This document shows positions 43,145 through 55,400 of a DNA stretch of 64,000 nucleotides, one piece after another (the first letter of the stretch is position 1; every line of letters begins with the position of its first letter). Both the position numbers and the translations under genes were made by a program. The notes beneath the pieces were generated by a model. It was given only the letters and a program-made list of their open reading frames with translations. It did no database searches and had not been told where the DNA came from. The DNA is from CAXBGS01 sp963975425 (GTDB lineage: Bacteria; Planctomycetota; Planctomycetia; Pirellulales; Pirellulaceae): NCBI GenBank assembly GCA_963975425.1, contig CAXBGS010000011.1:62001-126000 (forward strand), read 5' to 3'.

Positions 43145-44665
43145 ATGAACGCGATCAATGTACGACGCCGAGCATTCTTGGCGTCCACGGCCGGTGGATT
43201 GGGGCTCAGCAGCGTGCTCGGCGCGTTACAACCACTTGCCGCCGATGAAACGAAGTTAGCCGGTGGTGTCGCGCCGCTTTCTGATGAAATTGAACCGCTT
43301 GTTCAGTTTCTCGAAAGGACACCGCGTGATTCGATCATTGGCGAAACGGCAAGACGAGTTCGAAACGGGTTGTCGTACCGTCGTTTGCTCGCGGCTTTGT
43401 TGCTCGCCGGCGTCCGCAACGTTCAGCCGCGGCCTTCGGTTGGTTTTAAATTTCACGCGGTGCTTGTGGTTAACTCCGCACATCTGGCGAGCCTAAGCGG
43501 AACGGACGAGGAACGTTGGCTGCCCATCTTTTGGGCGATCGATAATTTCAAACAGTCGCAGCAGCGCGACATCGAGGAGGGAAACTGGACGCTTCCGCCG
43601 GTCGAAGTACGCGCCGTCCCGGATGCCGGCGCGGCGATCGAAGCGTTGACCGGCGCGCTGGATCGCTGGGATGAACCGGCCGCCGATGCGGCCATCACCG
43701 CAGTGGTCCGCAACTTCGGCTCCGCGGCCGTGTTCGATCTGCTGGCTCCCTATGCGGCGCGTGATTTTCGCAGCATCGGGCATAAAGTGATCTACCTTTC
43801 CAACGCCTTTCGCACTTTGCAAACGGTCGGTTGGGATTATGCCGAACCGGTCATGCGATCGCTGGTGTATGCGATGCTGAACCACAACGGCGAGCCGAAT
43901 CCATCGCAGTCGGATCTGGCACCGGATCGTCCGGGCCGGCAAAACCTGTTGCGTGCGGAAAAACGGCAGGGTCCACTTGTGATCGGCAAACCCGATACCG
44001 GTGCGACCGGCGAACTGCTGCGTGCCCTGCACACGGCAACTGCGGACGAGGCAGGCGAACAAGTCACGGCTATGCTGGACGACGGCGTCTCGGTCGCTTC
44101 GCTTTGGGACGCGGTCTTTTCCGGTGCGGCGGAACTGCTGCTGCGCCAACGCGGCATCGTCTCCCTGCACGCGGTCACGACGACCAACGCAATCCGCCAA
44201 GCGTTCTCGGCTGCGTCCAGCGACCAAACGCGCCGCTATTTGCTAATGCAAAACGCTTCCTTTCTGACAATGTTTCGCGACGCTGCCCAAAGCCGCGGCG
44301 AATTGTCGGATGATCGGATCGACGAAATGAAACCGATCGAACCGGAAAACGGGCGTGCCGAAATTGCGAACGTTTTCGCCACGATGGGACAGAGTCGTAA
44401 AAAGTCGGCTCAAGAGATGCTCGGTGCTCTACAGAGCGGGACCGAACCGCGTGAGGTGGTCGATCACGCGCGACGTCTCGTTTTTCTGAAGGGAAACGAC
44501 TCGCACGACTACAAGTTCAGCTCGGCGGCACTGGAGGACTATCGCGTCATATCCGCACCTTGGCGGAATCGTTTTCTGGCTGCATCGATGCAACAACTGT
44601 GCAGTCCAAACGAAAAGACGCGTCCCCTGGTCAAACAGATCGAGCAAGCGCTCGTGCGGGGATGA
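43145..44665 (+). CDS. Tat-exported protein of unknown function
   Basis: The ATG at 43145 places a twin-arginine signal at the N-terminus (NVRRRAFLASTAGGLGLSS followed by VLGALQPLAADE), whereas the longer frame from 43067 buries it. Export in folded form suggests a cofactor or assembled complex. The 506-residue protein is mostly helical. It contains VGFKFHAVLVVNSAHLASL, HKVIYLSNAFRTLQTVGWDY and a C-terminal GNDSHDYKFSSAALEDY, with several conserved-looking His and Asp residues. I do not recognise a family or an active site. The gene appears monocistronic and is divergent from the sulfatase, with which it could share regulation. Confidence 0.75.
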   Translation: MNAINVRRRAFLASTAGGLGLSSVLGALQPLAADETKLAGGVAPLSDEIEPLVQFLERTPRDSIIGETARRVRNGLSYRRLLAALLLAGVRNVQPRPSVGFKFHAVLVVNSAHLASLSGTDEERWLPIFWAIDNFKQSQQRDIEEGNWTLPPVEVRAVPDAGAAIEALTGALDRWDEPAADAAITAVVRNFGSAAVFDLLAPYAARDFRSIGHKVIYLSNAFRTLQTVGWDYAEPVMRSLVYAMLNHNGEPNPSQSDLAPDRPGRQNLLRAEKRQGPLVIGKPDTGATGELLRALHTATADEAGEQVTAMLDDGVSVASLWDAVFSGAAELLLRQRGIVSLHAVTTTNAIRQAFSAASSDQTRRYLLMQNASFLTMFRDAAQSRGELSDDRIDEMKPIEPENGRAEIANVFATMGQSRKKSAQEMLGALQSGTEPREVVDHARRLVFLKGNDSHDYKFSSAALEDYRVISAPWRNRFLAASMQQLCSPNEKTRPLVKQIEQALVRG

Positions 44666-45034
44666 ACCCGGCTCGCTGTTCAAGACCGGATTCCTGCCGA
44701 GGCGCGGAATCATCATCGCCTCAACATCACATTTCGTTTTGAAGTTGCGCATTTCATAGCCCGGAGGGCGGCACAAACACTGCCGGTGTCGTCAGACACC
44801 GGAATTCAACTACTTTTCAATAGCTAGCCCGGAGGGCGACACAATTTCTGGTGGAAACGAATTTGTGCCGCCCTCCGGGCTAATGGACATCAATTTCAGG
44901 TAAACCGGTGCCTGACGACACCGGCATTTTCTGTATCGCCCGCTGGGCTGAATCAGCGCAACTTCAAAACCTAGGCGTCGGGTAATCAAGTTTTTTAAGC
45001 AGCATGGACTTAGTTCCAGCGGCACTAGTAACGC
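44666..45034. other. Convergent intergenic region with composite palindromes
   Basis: This 369-base gap lies between convergent genes. It is largely filled by the composite repeat at 44758-44924, described separately. I see no gene. A T-rich run near 44990 may belong to a terminator of the leftward-reading TPR gene. Confidence 0.5.
44758..44924. repeat. Composite palindromic repeat cassette
   Basis: Three copies of a motif with core CCGGAGGGCG are present. The copy at 44825-44846 and the inverted copy at 44861-44882 form a stem of about 20 bases with few mismatches. A second motif, CCGGTGTC-gtca-GACACCGG (44783-44802), is a perfect 8-base-pair hairpin and returns in inverted, slightly altered form at 44905-44924. 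The nested symmetry suggests a non-autonomous repeat unit or a strong bidirectional terminator between convergent genes. Confidence 0.85.
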
Positions 45035-45796
45035 CTAGTAACGTCCGTTGCCATAGCGAAGTGGCGTGGCGATTTGCGTTCCGCCGTTGGCCAGGCTGGC
45101 ATCCAGGTTGGCATTGAGTTGACGGCTGAGAGCGGCAACCCGTTCGGCCACCATGGGCTGCGTGTTGTTCAGCGCCAGAGCCCGCTGATAGTTCTGTAGC
45201 GCCTGCGTCAAATCGCCGGATGACTCGCGAAGCCTCGCCAGTGCAAGCCAAGCGCGTGAATTGTTGGCGTCTTGCTGGACGGCGTCTTCCAGGTATTTCA
45301 GTGCGGTCTGAGGCTCGCCGTGCTCTTCGTACAAACGTGCGATTTCGATCCGCGGTTCGCTGTAGGTGGGATTTTGAGACGCCCAATTCTTCATCAACGC
45401 GAACGCTCGGTCGGCTCGGTTGGTGTCGACCAACAGAACGGCCAACCCGCGATGGCACTCGACGTGGTTGGGATCGTGGTCGAGGCATTGGTTGTACAAA
45501 GCTTCGGACTGGTCGATCAGATTTTGGTCGCCACGCTGAAGGCCCAGCCGGTGGGTCGTTGCGGCCAAGTTGTAGTAGCCGTCAGCGTTTTGCGGATCGG
45601 TCGTGATCACTTTTTGAAATTGTTGCAGTGCCGCGGTGTACTGGCCCTGTTCGTACAGCCGTGCACCCGTGGCATTTTGTCCACTCGCGGCCCATTGGCA
45701 TCCGCTCGCCGATGCGACCAGCATCCCGGCGACGGTGGCAGCGAGAATCCAGCGGATCGGGCGTCGGTCGGTGTGAAAAAGCTCTGCATTTGCCAT
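45035..45796 (-). CDS. TPR-repeat lipoprotein
   Basis: The ATG at 45794-45796 gives a leader (ILAATVAGMLVASASGC) ending in a good lipobox ASGC, so the 253-residue product is a likely lipoprotein. At least four TPR units follow, for example ARLYEQGQYTAALQQFQKVI, LIDQSEALYNQCLDHDPNHV, and GDLTQALQNYQRALALNNTQ. The C-terminus is Asn/Ala-rich and short. It probably scaffolds a protein complex at the inner or outer membrane. No operon partner is visible. Two further in-frame ATGs upstream would lengthen the leader but weaken the signal. Confidence 0.85.
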   Translation of the reverse strand: MANAELFHTDRRPIRWILAATVAGMLVASASGCQWAASGQNATGARLYEQGQYTAALQQFQKVITTDPQNADGYYNLAATTHRLGLQRGDQNLIDQSEALYNQCLDHDPNHVECHRGLAVLLVDTNRADRAFALMKNWASQNPTYSEPRIEIARLYEEHGEPQTALKYLEDAVQQDANNSRAWLALARLRESSGDLTQALQNYQRALALNNTQPMVAERVAALSRQLNANLDASLANGGTQIATPLRYGNGRY

Positions 45797-46416
45797 AAGA
45801 CCAGTCATCCTGACGCGGGTGGCTTGTTTTCCGCTCGAAAGAGCCACGAATCACGCATTCCTTGAGTGTTCGATCAGATTTCGACTCCTGTCGCGTTAGC
45901 GGGGACCGTAGCAGCCCTGCGCGAAAGCTCGCAAGAGAGGAACTTTGGGACCCGGAAAACCGTCCAAGTCGCCCGGGAACAGGAAGATCAGTTGGCGTCG
46001 GTCCAGCGAGCGGAACAACGTTCCGATCGCCGGGTTGCCCAAGCCATCGATCGGAACGGCGAAACGGATTGGTCGACCGGTCGGTCGACGGAATCCTGCG
46101 CACAACCGGTGTAAACAGACCTAAACCCCGTCCCACAGGCGATTTTCGTTGCGTAACGGCAAGGTCCAACTACACTCCGAACCAAGTGTCTGCACACTTT
46201 GCGCAGACGTTTCTGCTTATCGAATTCGAGTTTTCGTCGGTCTCGGTCCATCGCGAGCCGCTAAAGGTCTGAACCCTGTGGGGTTTGGATTCGCGGGCGG
46301 ACGGGCCGCTGGCGAGAAATGACCTCGAATTAGCAAGCGGACAAGTTGCAAGCACTACTTAGATCCATTTAGACGTATCAACAGCCACCGACGTGGCGAC
46401 TCGACGAGGCCCCTGG
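45797..46416. other. Divergent intergenic region upstream of the 5402-residue protein gene
   Basis: This region of about 600 bases separates the TPR lipoprotein start from the giant gene. Open frames on both strands here have no family likeness, biased codon use or ribosome binding sites, so I call it non-coding. A -35-like TTGCAA near 46346 is the best promoter hint for the giant gene, but no convincing -10 follows it. Confidence 0.4.
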
Positions 46417-49400
46417 ATGACGCTCCGCAAACCTCATATTTCCTCACCACTGGATCAGTCCGCATCGGGCCAGTCCGCGCCTGACGAGCTTATCTCGACA
46501 GGTCGGGGAACCCGTGGTGAAAAATCTCGCCTTCGCGATCGGTTGCGGCGCAAGCGTCGCGAGAACCGACACGCTTTGATCGAGAGCCTGGAGACTCGCC
46601 AATTATTGGCCGGTCCCGACTTGATCGGCATTCAGCCCAACGAAGGCTCGCTGCTGCAGGATGGCACGCAACTGACGGTGTCACCTCGCGAATTGGTTTT
46701 CCAGTTCGACGACAACGCAAACATCGATCCCGATACATTGTCGGCGCTTCGCATCACGCGTGCCGGCGAAGATCGCGTCTTCGAATCGGCCACGGCCACC
46801 AGTGACTTGGGCACCAGCAGCCAGGTGCTATTCGAATTCCGCGCTCAGGCCCAGGGCAGCGTCGGTAACGGCATTCAGGTCCAGTTCGAAGTCAGTGATC
46901 GGCCCAACAACCCGACTCCGATTATCACGGTGTCCGATCGCATCATCACGATCGACGTCAACAGCAGTGACCTGAGCCCCACGCGGGCATCGGACCTCGT
47001 TTCGGCCGTCAACAACAATGATGCGGCGAACGATCTGATCGAAATCATTCAGGTAAGCGGCCCGTCACAGGGCGTCGTGGGCAAATCGGTTCAGGACGGA
47101 CTGGTCTTGACGCTCGATGGTGCCAACGCCGCGCAAGCCGTCACGGACTTTGGAACCAACGGCGCCGTTCAAGTGCGTTTGGTATCACAATTGCCAGGCG
47201 CTGACGGACGTGGCATCGTGGTCCAAGTCGATCGACAAGATTTCGGCGGCCCGGCCAACCCGGTCATCGTTGTCACCGACCGAAACATTCGTATTCAGCT
47301 GAACCGTGCGGTGGGCAACGAAACGACGGCGGCCCAACTGATCAACGCCATCAACAACAATCCCGATGCGTCATCGTTATTGAGCGCGTCGTTGGAACAA
47401 GGCAGCGGCAATACGCTGATTGGCAACCGCGGCACCAGCTATTCGCCACTTTCACTTAGCGGTGTCAGTGATGTTGTTGTCGAACCCGGTTTTGTCGGCC
47501 TTGGCGACTCACCACGCGAAGTCGTATTCCGCTTTGCCGAACCACTGCCGGACGACAATTACCAAATCGATATTCTGGGCAGCGGACCACTGGCGCTGCT
47601 GAATGTCGATGGCGAAGCGTTCATGGACGGCGTGAGCGAAACGCTTAACTTCTCGATCAATCTTGGTCCGCAAGTCTTGGCGGTTGTCCCCGAGCCTGTG
47701 CGACGCAATGCCGACGGATCGCTGAGCCCGGCGACCGGAAAAATCGAAGTCCACTTCAACGACGACGACTTGGAACCATCGCTGGCAACGAACCCGGCGT
47801 TTTATCAACTCGTTTACACCCGCGACACCGTCAGCAACGCGGCGACGGCGACCGCACCGGCGGATGCCGTCGTGACGCCAACCTCGGTTCAATACAACAG
47901 CATCACAAACATTGTCACACTGGACTTTGGCCGGCCGCTGTCGCGGATGCCGGACACGGTGAATCCTGGTCAGTTCTTGACCGGTGCGGCCCGCCTGCGC
48001 GTGGGCACCAGTGACGACCTGCCCGCCCCGCCGACCGAGATTGCGATCAGCGTCGATGCCGGGGACAGCTTTGACACGTCCGTCGGTATCGACCTGACCA
48101 GTCAACAATCGGTCAGACTCAGCGGCGAGATCTTCAACACATCACCATTCGAACTGGAACTGCCGGGGCCGAACCTGCCGGGGACTCGAAATATTCGTCC
48201 CGACGATCCGACCCGGCTGACGCGATCGGTACCACTGGATTATTTGCGAAACGCCGCAGACACGGTCGATGGCATTTCGGTCGTTCAATACAACTTTGCC
48301 TCATCGTGGCTGGGTGATGACCCCAGCCGACAGGGCATTGTTGCGGACACGACGTACACCAACGTCATCACCGAACAACAGCGCCAGCGTGTGCGTGAAG
48401 TGCTGACGCTGTACAGCGAATATTTGGGCATCAACTTTGTTGAAGTCGAAGGTTCGCCAACCAGCGACGCTTTCTTTTCGATTGCCGTGGGCGATTTGTA
48501 CGGCGGCGACGAACGAGTCGATAGCGGACAGGGCGGAATCGCCGTGGTGACGCGGGACCGCGACCTTGACGGAATCGACGACTTGGCGGTCATGGATTTC
48601 CAAGACTTTGACGAATCCATCGATGACCAATTCGGTGGTGAGTTCTTCCGGGGTGCGATGTTTGCCGTCGGGCAATTGCTCGGCTACGGATACGCCGACG
48701 ACTTGCCACAACCGGTTTCGCAAAGCACCGACTTTATTTTTACACCGGGCAGCGATAACGAAGCGTCGTTCCCGAGTCCCGCCGACATCGTGCATGGACA
48801 GTACTTGTATCGCCCTGACAGCACGGACATCGATCTGTATCGATTCACGCTGCAATCCTCGGGCAAGCTGTCGGTCGAAACAATTGCCGAACGGTTGGGT
48901 GCGCCCAGCTTGCTGGACAGCGCACTGCGACTGTACCGCGAAGACGGAAACGGTTCGTTCGTCGAAATCGCACAAAACGATGATTACTTCAGCAATGATT
49001 CGCTGATCGAAATGGACGTCGCCGCTGGCAACTACGTCATCGGCGTCAGCGCCAACGGCAACAACAGTTACGACCCGAGCATCTCGGGTACTGGATTCGG
49101 CGGACGTAGTGAAGGCGAATACGAACTGCGAATCGATTTCCGTCCTAACGTCACCAACTCGATCACCGATACGACGGGTGTGGCGCTCGATGGCGACGCC
49201 GATAATCGACCTGGTGGATTGTTCGATTTCTGGTTCTTGCCGGCGGACGCGAACAACACAATTTATGTCGACAAAGCAGCCAGCGGTGCCAGCGGCAACT
49301 TGCTGGGCACCATCGGAAATCCTTATCGCGAGATCGACCAGGCCATCGCCGCCGCATCACCGGGCGACACGATTCGAGTGATCGGAAATGGTGGTGCGGA

Positions 49401-52400
49401 CGGACGTATCGAAACACTTGCGGACAACTTGAGTTACCACATCGGATTCGCCAGCAACGGCGTGCCGCTGGAGGACGGATCGTCTCTGGACCTGCCTCAA
49501 GGCGTCCACATGACCATCGACTCCGGTGCTGTGCTGAAGATGAGCCGAAGCCGCTTAGGTGTTGGCAGCGTTTCGCCATTGATCGACGCGAGCGACACGT
49601 CGCTGCAGGTGCTCGGCACTCCGACGATCATCGGCGCCAACGGGCTTCCCGCACGCGACAGTTCGGGCGAAATCATCCCCGGCAGTGTTTACTTCACCAG
49701 CATCAATGACGATGCCATCGGGGGCGGCAACGCACCTGCGTTCACCCCGGCCCCTGGCGCGGGCGACTGGGGCGGCATCGATTTCCGCGGCGATCTTGAC
49801 GCGGCCGACGAGCAGCGTCGCAACCGGGAAAACGAAGGCGTCTTCCTGAATCACATTCAATTCGCGGACATGCGTTACGGTGGCGGCAGCGTTTCGATTG
49901 GCGGACGTCAAGTCGTGGTTTCGCCGATCGATATGGCGACAACACGTCCGACGATCATCAATTCTTCCATCACCGAAAGCGCCGATGCGGCGATCGCGGC
50001 CACACCGGATTCGTTCGCCGAAACGCGATTCACGAGTTCGTTCTTCCAAGGCGGTGGTGAATTCACGCCCGATTACAGCCGCATCGGACCGGAGATTCAC
50101 GGCAACCATGTCACCGGCAACAGCATCAATGGTTTGTTCGTTCGGTTGGTCACGCGAACCGGTGATGTCTTAGAAACGATTACCCAGTCGACTCGTTTCG
50201 ATGATACGGACATTCCTCACGTCTTGACGGAAAATCTGGTCATCGAAGGCACCGCGGGCGGTCCGATCATCCAGTCATCGGCCCCGTCGTCACTGTTGGT
50301 GCGTTTCACCAGCACACCGACCGGCAACGTCCCGGCGGGCACCTATGTCTATCGTCTAACCAATGTCGACCAAAATGGCTTGGAATCAGCCGCCAGTCAG
50401 GCCACGGTGCCATTCACGTTGACTGACACTGGCGGGATTATCCTGAACCAGTTGCCGACCGTCGGCGCGGGAAATGATTTCACAGGACGCAACCTGTATC
50501 GCGCGACCGTCGACCCTGCGACTCAGTTGCCGGGACCATTCACATTGGTCCAGAATCTAAATTCCAGCGATACAACCTTCGTTGATCGCGCGTCGGCGGG
50601 AACGATCCCGTTGTCGGGTGACGGTGCCGTGCTGCGAAGCCGGCTTGACGCAAGTCTTGTCATCGATCCCGGTACGGTCATCAAAATTGACGGGGCCCGC
50701 ATCGAAGCTCGATTCGGTGCAAACTTGATTGCCGAAGGTACGCCCGGTGTGCCAATCATCTTTACCAGTTTGGAAGACCAACGATACGGCGGCGGCGGAA
50801 CGTTTGACACGAACGAACGCGGCGGTCAAGCGACCACCGATCCGAACGAAATCCGCGGCGACTGGGGTGGCATCTACGTGGGACACGGTTCATCGGCAAG
50901 CTTGGACAACGTTGTTGTCGCCGGCGCCGGTGGAACGACACGAATCGAAGGCGGCTTTGCCTCGTTCAACGCGATCGAAGTTCACCAAGCCGAACTGCGA
51001 CTGGCCAACAGTACGCTCGAGTACAACGCGGACGGTCGTGGTGATCCAGCCGGCGACCGAGTTGGTCGCGGCGAAAACGCGGCGGGCAGTGTATTTGTCC
51101 GAGCTGCAACGCCTATCATTGTGGGCAACAACTTTGCCAATAGCGATAGCGCCGCGTTGACGTTTGACCTGAACTCGCTGAACTCGCAAGAAGTCAACGA
51201 TCCGGGTCGCAGTACCGGTGGACTTGACCGCGTCAATGTGGTCGGCAACACCGGCCCGTTGATCCAGAACAATTCGCTGACCAACAACGCCATCAATGGC
51301 ATGCAAGTCCGGGGCGGACAACTGGTCACCGGCGGTGTATGGGACGACGTCGATATCGTTCACGTCGTCACCGATACGATCGAAATCCCGAACCAACACA
51401 TCAACGGCGGGCTGCGACTACGCAGTGACGCACGCGGCAGCTTGGTGGTGAAATTCGAAAACGGCGAAGACACATCCGCTGGGATTGTCGTCGGCGGATC
51501 GTTGTTAACCGCAGCCGATCAGCTTCGCGACATCCGCGACCGCATCGGTGGATCGCTGCAGATAATCGGCCATCCCGATTTTCCTGTTGTTTTGACCGCG
51601 TTGGCCGATGACACAGCCGGAGCGGGCTTTACTCGCGACGGCCGCCCCCAAGTCGACACGAACAACGATGGAATCGCCGGGACATCGCTGGGCGATCAAT
51701 CCGAAGCCGACGGTTTTGCACAACTGCCAGCGGGCCCAGAGGTCGATCGCGGCCTGACGATCGACAACGATGTGAACGTCAATACGATCGGGTATTTCGA
51801 AGCGACTCCGCAAGACGGTCATCTGACGACGTCCACCGGCGTTACGGTTCTTGACAGTACGACCGGACAAGTCGCAGTAAACCAAAATTACTTCTTTGAC
51901 TTTGCGACGTACGTCTTGGTCGGAAACACCGTGACGCGATTGTCGGCAACGACGATCACGCAGCCGGCAACCTTGGTTGGCGAAGACATCGTCGAAAGCC
52001 AGGGAACGTTTGCCGGTCAAAACGGAACGATCAACTGGACCGCACAGACCACGTTCCGAGACGGCGTCGCTGTGATGTTCTCATCGCTGGAAATGGAATC
52101 CGCGGATGGATCACCGCTGGGTGATGTCCGCATCGCCAACTTCTTTCACCCCGATGTCGGCATCCCTGGGCAAGAGAACCTGTACCTATCGGGGACGCCA
52201 GGAAATCGCGATTTCCGAGCGGTGACCTACCAAATCGATCAAAGGTTCGGGTTCGGGCACGGTGGTTATTATGTCGATGATGGCCAGAATCTAGTCAATG
52301 CTACCTATCTGGGTTTCGCAGCCGACACGTTTGCCAACTTGGAAACCGACATTGCCGCCGATGCGATCAACTACACCGTCGCCGGGACGATCGATCAAGT

Positions 52401-55400
52401 CACACTGCCTCCGATTGTCGACCCCAACATCGGACAGGTTTTCGGCACAGGCGATGTGAATACAGCATTCGCATGGCAAGTCGATGCGGACAGCACCTCG
52501 GCGACGGTAACTTCGTTTGTTGAATTGATCGAACAAGCTTCGGCCATCACAAACTCCGTCGCCCTGCCTCAACCCGGTGCCTACAACGGCATCGTTATCC
52601 GCGAAGCGGCCCACGACCGAAACGTGGCGGCGATCGCTGAGCAAGAACCAGTTCGCACCGCAGTCGTTAACACGAACTCGATCCCAAGCCAGTCACAGTT
52701 CCTCGGTGAAATCGCACCGAACGAACAATCTGGCGATGAGAATCGACGACTTGGTTTCATCGTCGATGGTGCCATCACGACCAAGGACGACATCGACGTC
52801 TATTCGTTCGTCGCCGAAAGCGGCACGGAAGTTTGGCTAGACATCGACCGGACCGGTAACAGCCTGGATAGCGTGATCGAACTGATTGACGCTAATGGAC
52901 AAGTCCTTGCCGCATCGAACGATTCGCTGTTGGCCGAAGACCCCAACAACCAAACGGCCGATGGACGCAACCTGGCGATCTTTGCCAACACCGCCCGTGG
53001 CTTGAATCCAGATGCGGCGCAGCCGCTCTCGGTTGTTGCCGAACGTTTGGCAGCACAACAGATCACGATCAGCGGATCGATCGCCAATGCCACCGGCGGC
53101 AACCTGACACTGTCGATCGATGGCGAAACCCAATCAATCACGGTTCCCGTCAATACGTTCCTGTCCGATCCCGCATCGGCAATTGCGACGGCACTTGAAA
53201 CGCTCAGCAGCCAAGCCGACGTTGCCACCGATCTAGGCAATATCACTGGATCGCTATTGCGACGAAGTGCCGGCGGCGACTTTGTGATTCAGTTGCAATT
53301 CGATCCGGACCTGTTCGTCGGCCGTCGAGTGCCGACGATTCAAATCAGCACCGTTGCCATCACGGGTGCGACGGCCACGTCCTCGGTCGAAGACATTCTG
53401 CTGGGATCGCAAATCCAAGATCAATACAGCAGCAATCCGAAAGACGCCGGAATGCGGATCGTACTTCCGGGTGAATCCAACACCCGGAACTTGTATCACA
53501 TTCGAGTCCGCAGCAGCAACACTCGCGACGGTCTGGACCTGAACGCGTTGGTCAACGGAGATGTCCGTGGTGGCTTGACGTCGGGTCGTTACGAATTGCA
53601 AGTTCGATTGCAAGAAGACAACGAAACCGCCGGCACGCAAGTCAGTTTGGCTGACGTTCGTTATGCGACGAATGGAATTCAAATCATTGGGCAACCGTTC
53701 CACTCACCGCTGTTGGGCGAAGAGTATGAAACGGATGCGGCAAATGACAGTCTTGCAAACGCACAGCCTTTGGGCCCGTACGGTCTGGCCAACGATGCCG
53801 CGACCGTCGCCGCGATTGCGACCGCAGAAGCAGACATTCTGGCAGCACAAGCCGCGATTGCCGCCGCCACAACGACGGCACAGCTTGAAACGGCACGACA
53901 GCAACTCGCCGTGGCTCAAACGGCACTGCTGGACGCGCAGGCACAGATCAGCCCATTGCAAAGCGACCAATTGGCCAAGTCATTCGCGGGCGTCATCGAC
54001 TCCGCCACCGACGTCGATTGGTATCGTTTCGAGATTCGCTATGACAATCTGACGCGCGACAACGCGGCGTTGTACCTATCGACCGTATTCGACCTTGACT
54101 ACGCCGACAATTTCGCTCGCAGCGACATGGCGTTGTACGTCTTCAATGCGGCCGGACAATTGATCTTGGTCGGCGGAGACAGCAACATCGCCGACGATTT
54201 GCCGGGCAGCGCAACGGGCAACGACTCGGCAGACCTTAGCCGCGGTAGCGCCGACACGGGCGACCCGTATATCGGTGCGGCGGAATTGATCGAAGGCACA
54301 TACTACGTTGCCGTTTCGAACCAACGCCAAGTGCCTCTGCCGCTTGATCAATTCTTCAACGCAGGTTCGGCCAATCCGCTATTGCGACTGGAACCGATCG
54401 ATTCGGTCACTCGCATTGCCGAAGATCACATCAACAGCTTTGGCGGTGGCACGGCATCGTTGCCAATCGTCCCGGTCTTGTTCGACGAAAACTCGATCGT
54501 CGACTACACACTGGGCGATGTGAACCTGTATGTGAACACCGGCACAAGTCTGGTTTCGGTCAACCCGTTCACGGGCGACATCAATGGAACGATCGGCAAC
54601 TTCTCGGACGAAATCGAAGAGATCGCTTTCCGCAGCAACGGCGAATTGTTTTCCTATAGCGGTTTCGGACAACGCCAACAGAACGACACCAACTGGTTCT
54701 ATTACCGAATCGACACCAGCGACGCATCGCTCAGTGCTCCACTTTCCGCGGGTGCGGGAATCACGACGTTCGAAGCTGTTCGCAATGTCGACCCAACGAC
54801 CGGGGTCGTCACGACGCAAGTCGTGCCTGCCGATACTGGCTATAATGTCGACGCCATCACGATTGCGGCACAGGGCGGCCTAGAAAGAGGCTTCTTTGTC
54901 GGTGACCGCACGTTGGGGTTGAGTTCGGACGCTTTGCAGAGTGGCGCACGGTACGACGACAATGTGCTGTACGCGTTCGCACCCGAAAGCGGACTTGCCA
55001 CAGGACCAACCGTTGTCTTCCAGAACGGTGTATCGGGCGCGGCCACGAGTCCACGCGAAGTAGGAAAGATCAATACCGATCCTGCTGACGATCCGAACGT
55101 GCCGCTCGGAACCGTGCTAACGGAACTGCCGAACGTATTAGGATTCGGCTCACCGGCAACCTTGGCAGCCAATGGCATCCAAGTCCCGAATCTGGTCGAC
55201 GGTGACCGATTCATCATCACCGAAATCCTGGCCGATGGAACGCCCAGCAGTGTGACGTTCGAGTTCAACAGCGGAATCAACTTGAGCGCGACCGGCAGCG
55301 GTGCGCCGATCATTGACGGTCAAACGGTCACGGTTGACGGTAATATCTTCGAATTCGAAACGGGCCAACGATTGGTCCTATCGGACGCATCACCACTGGG

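Noticed and set aside
45862..46272. 136-residue plus-strand open frame upstream of the 5402-residue gene
   Set aside because: Arg/Ser/Pro-rich composition typical of random GC-rich frames, no ribosome binding site, and it overlaps competing frames on the other strand.
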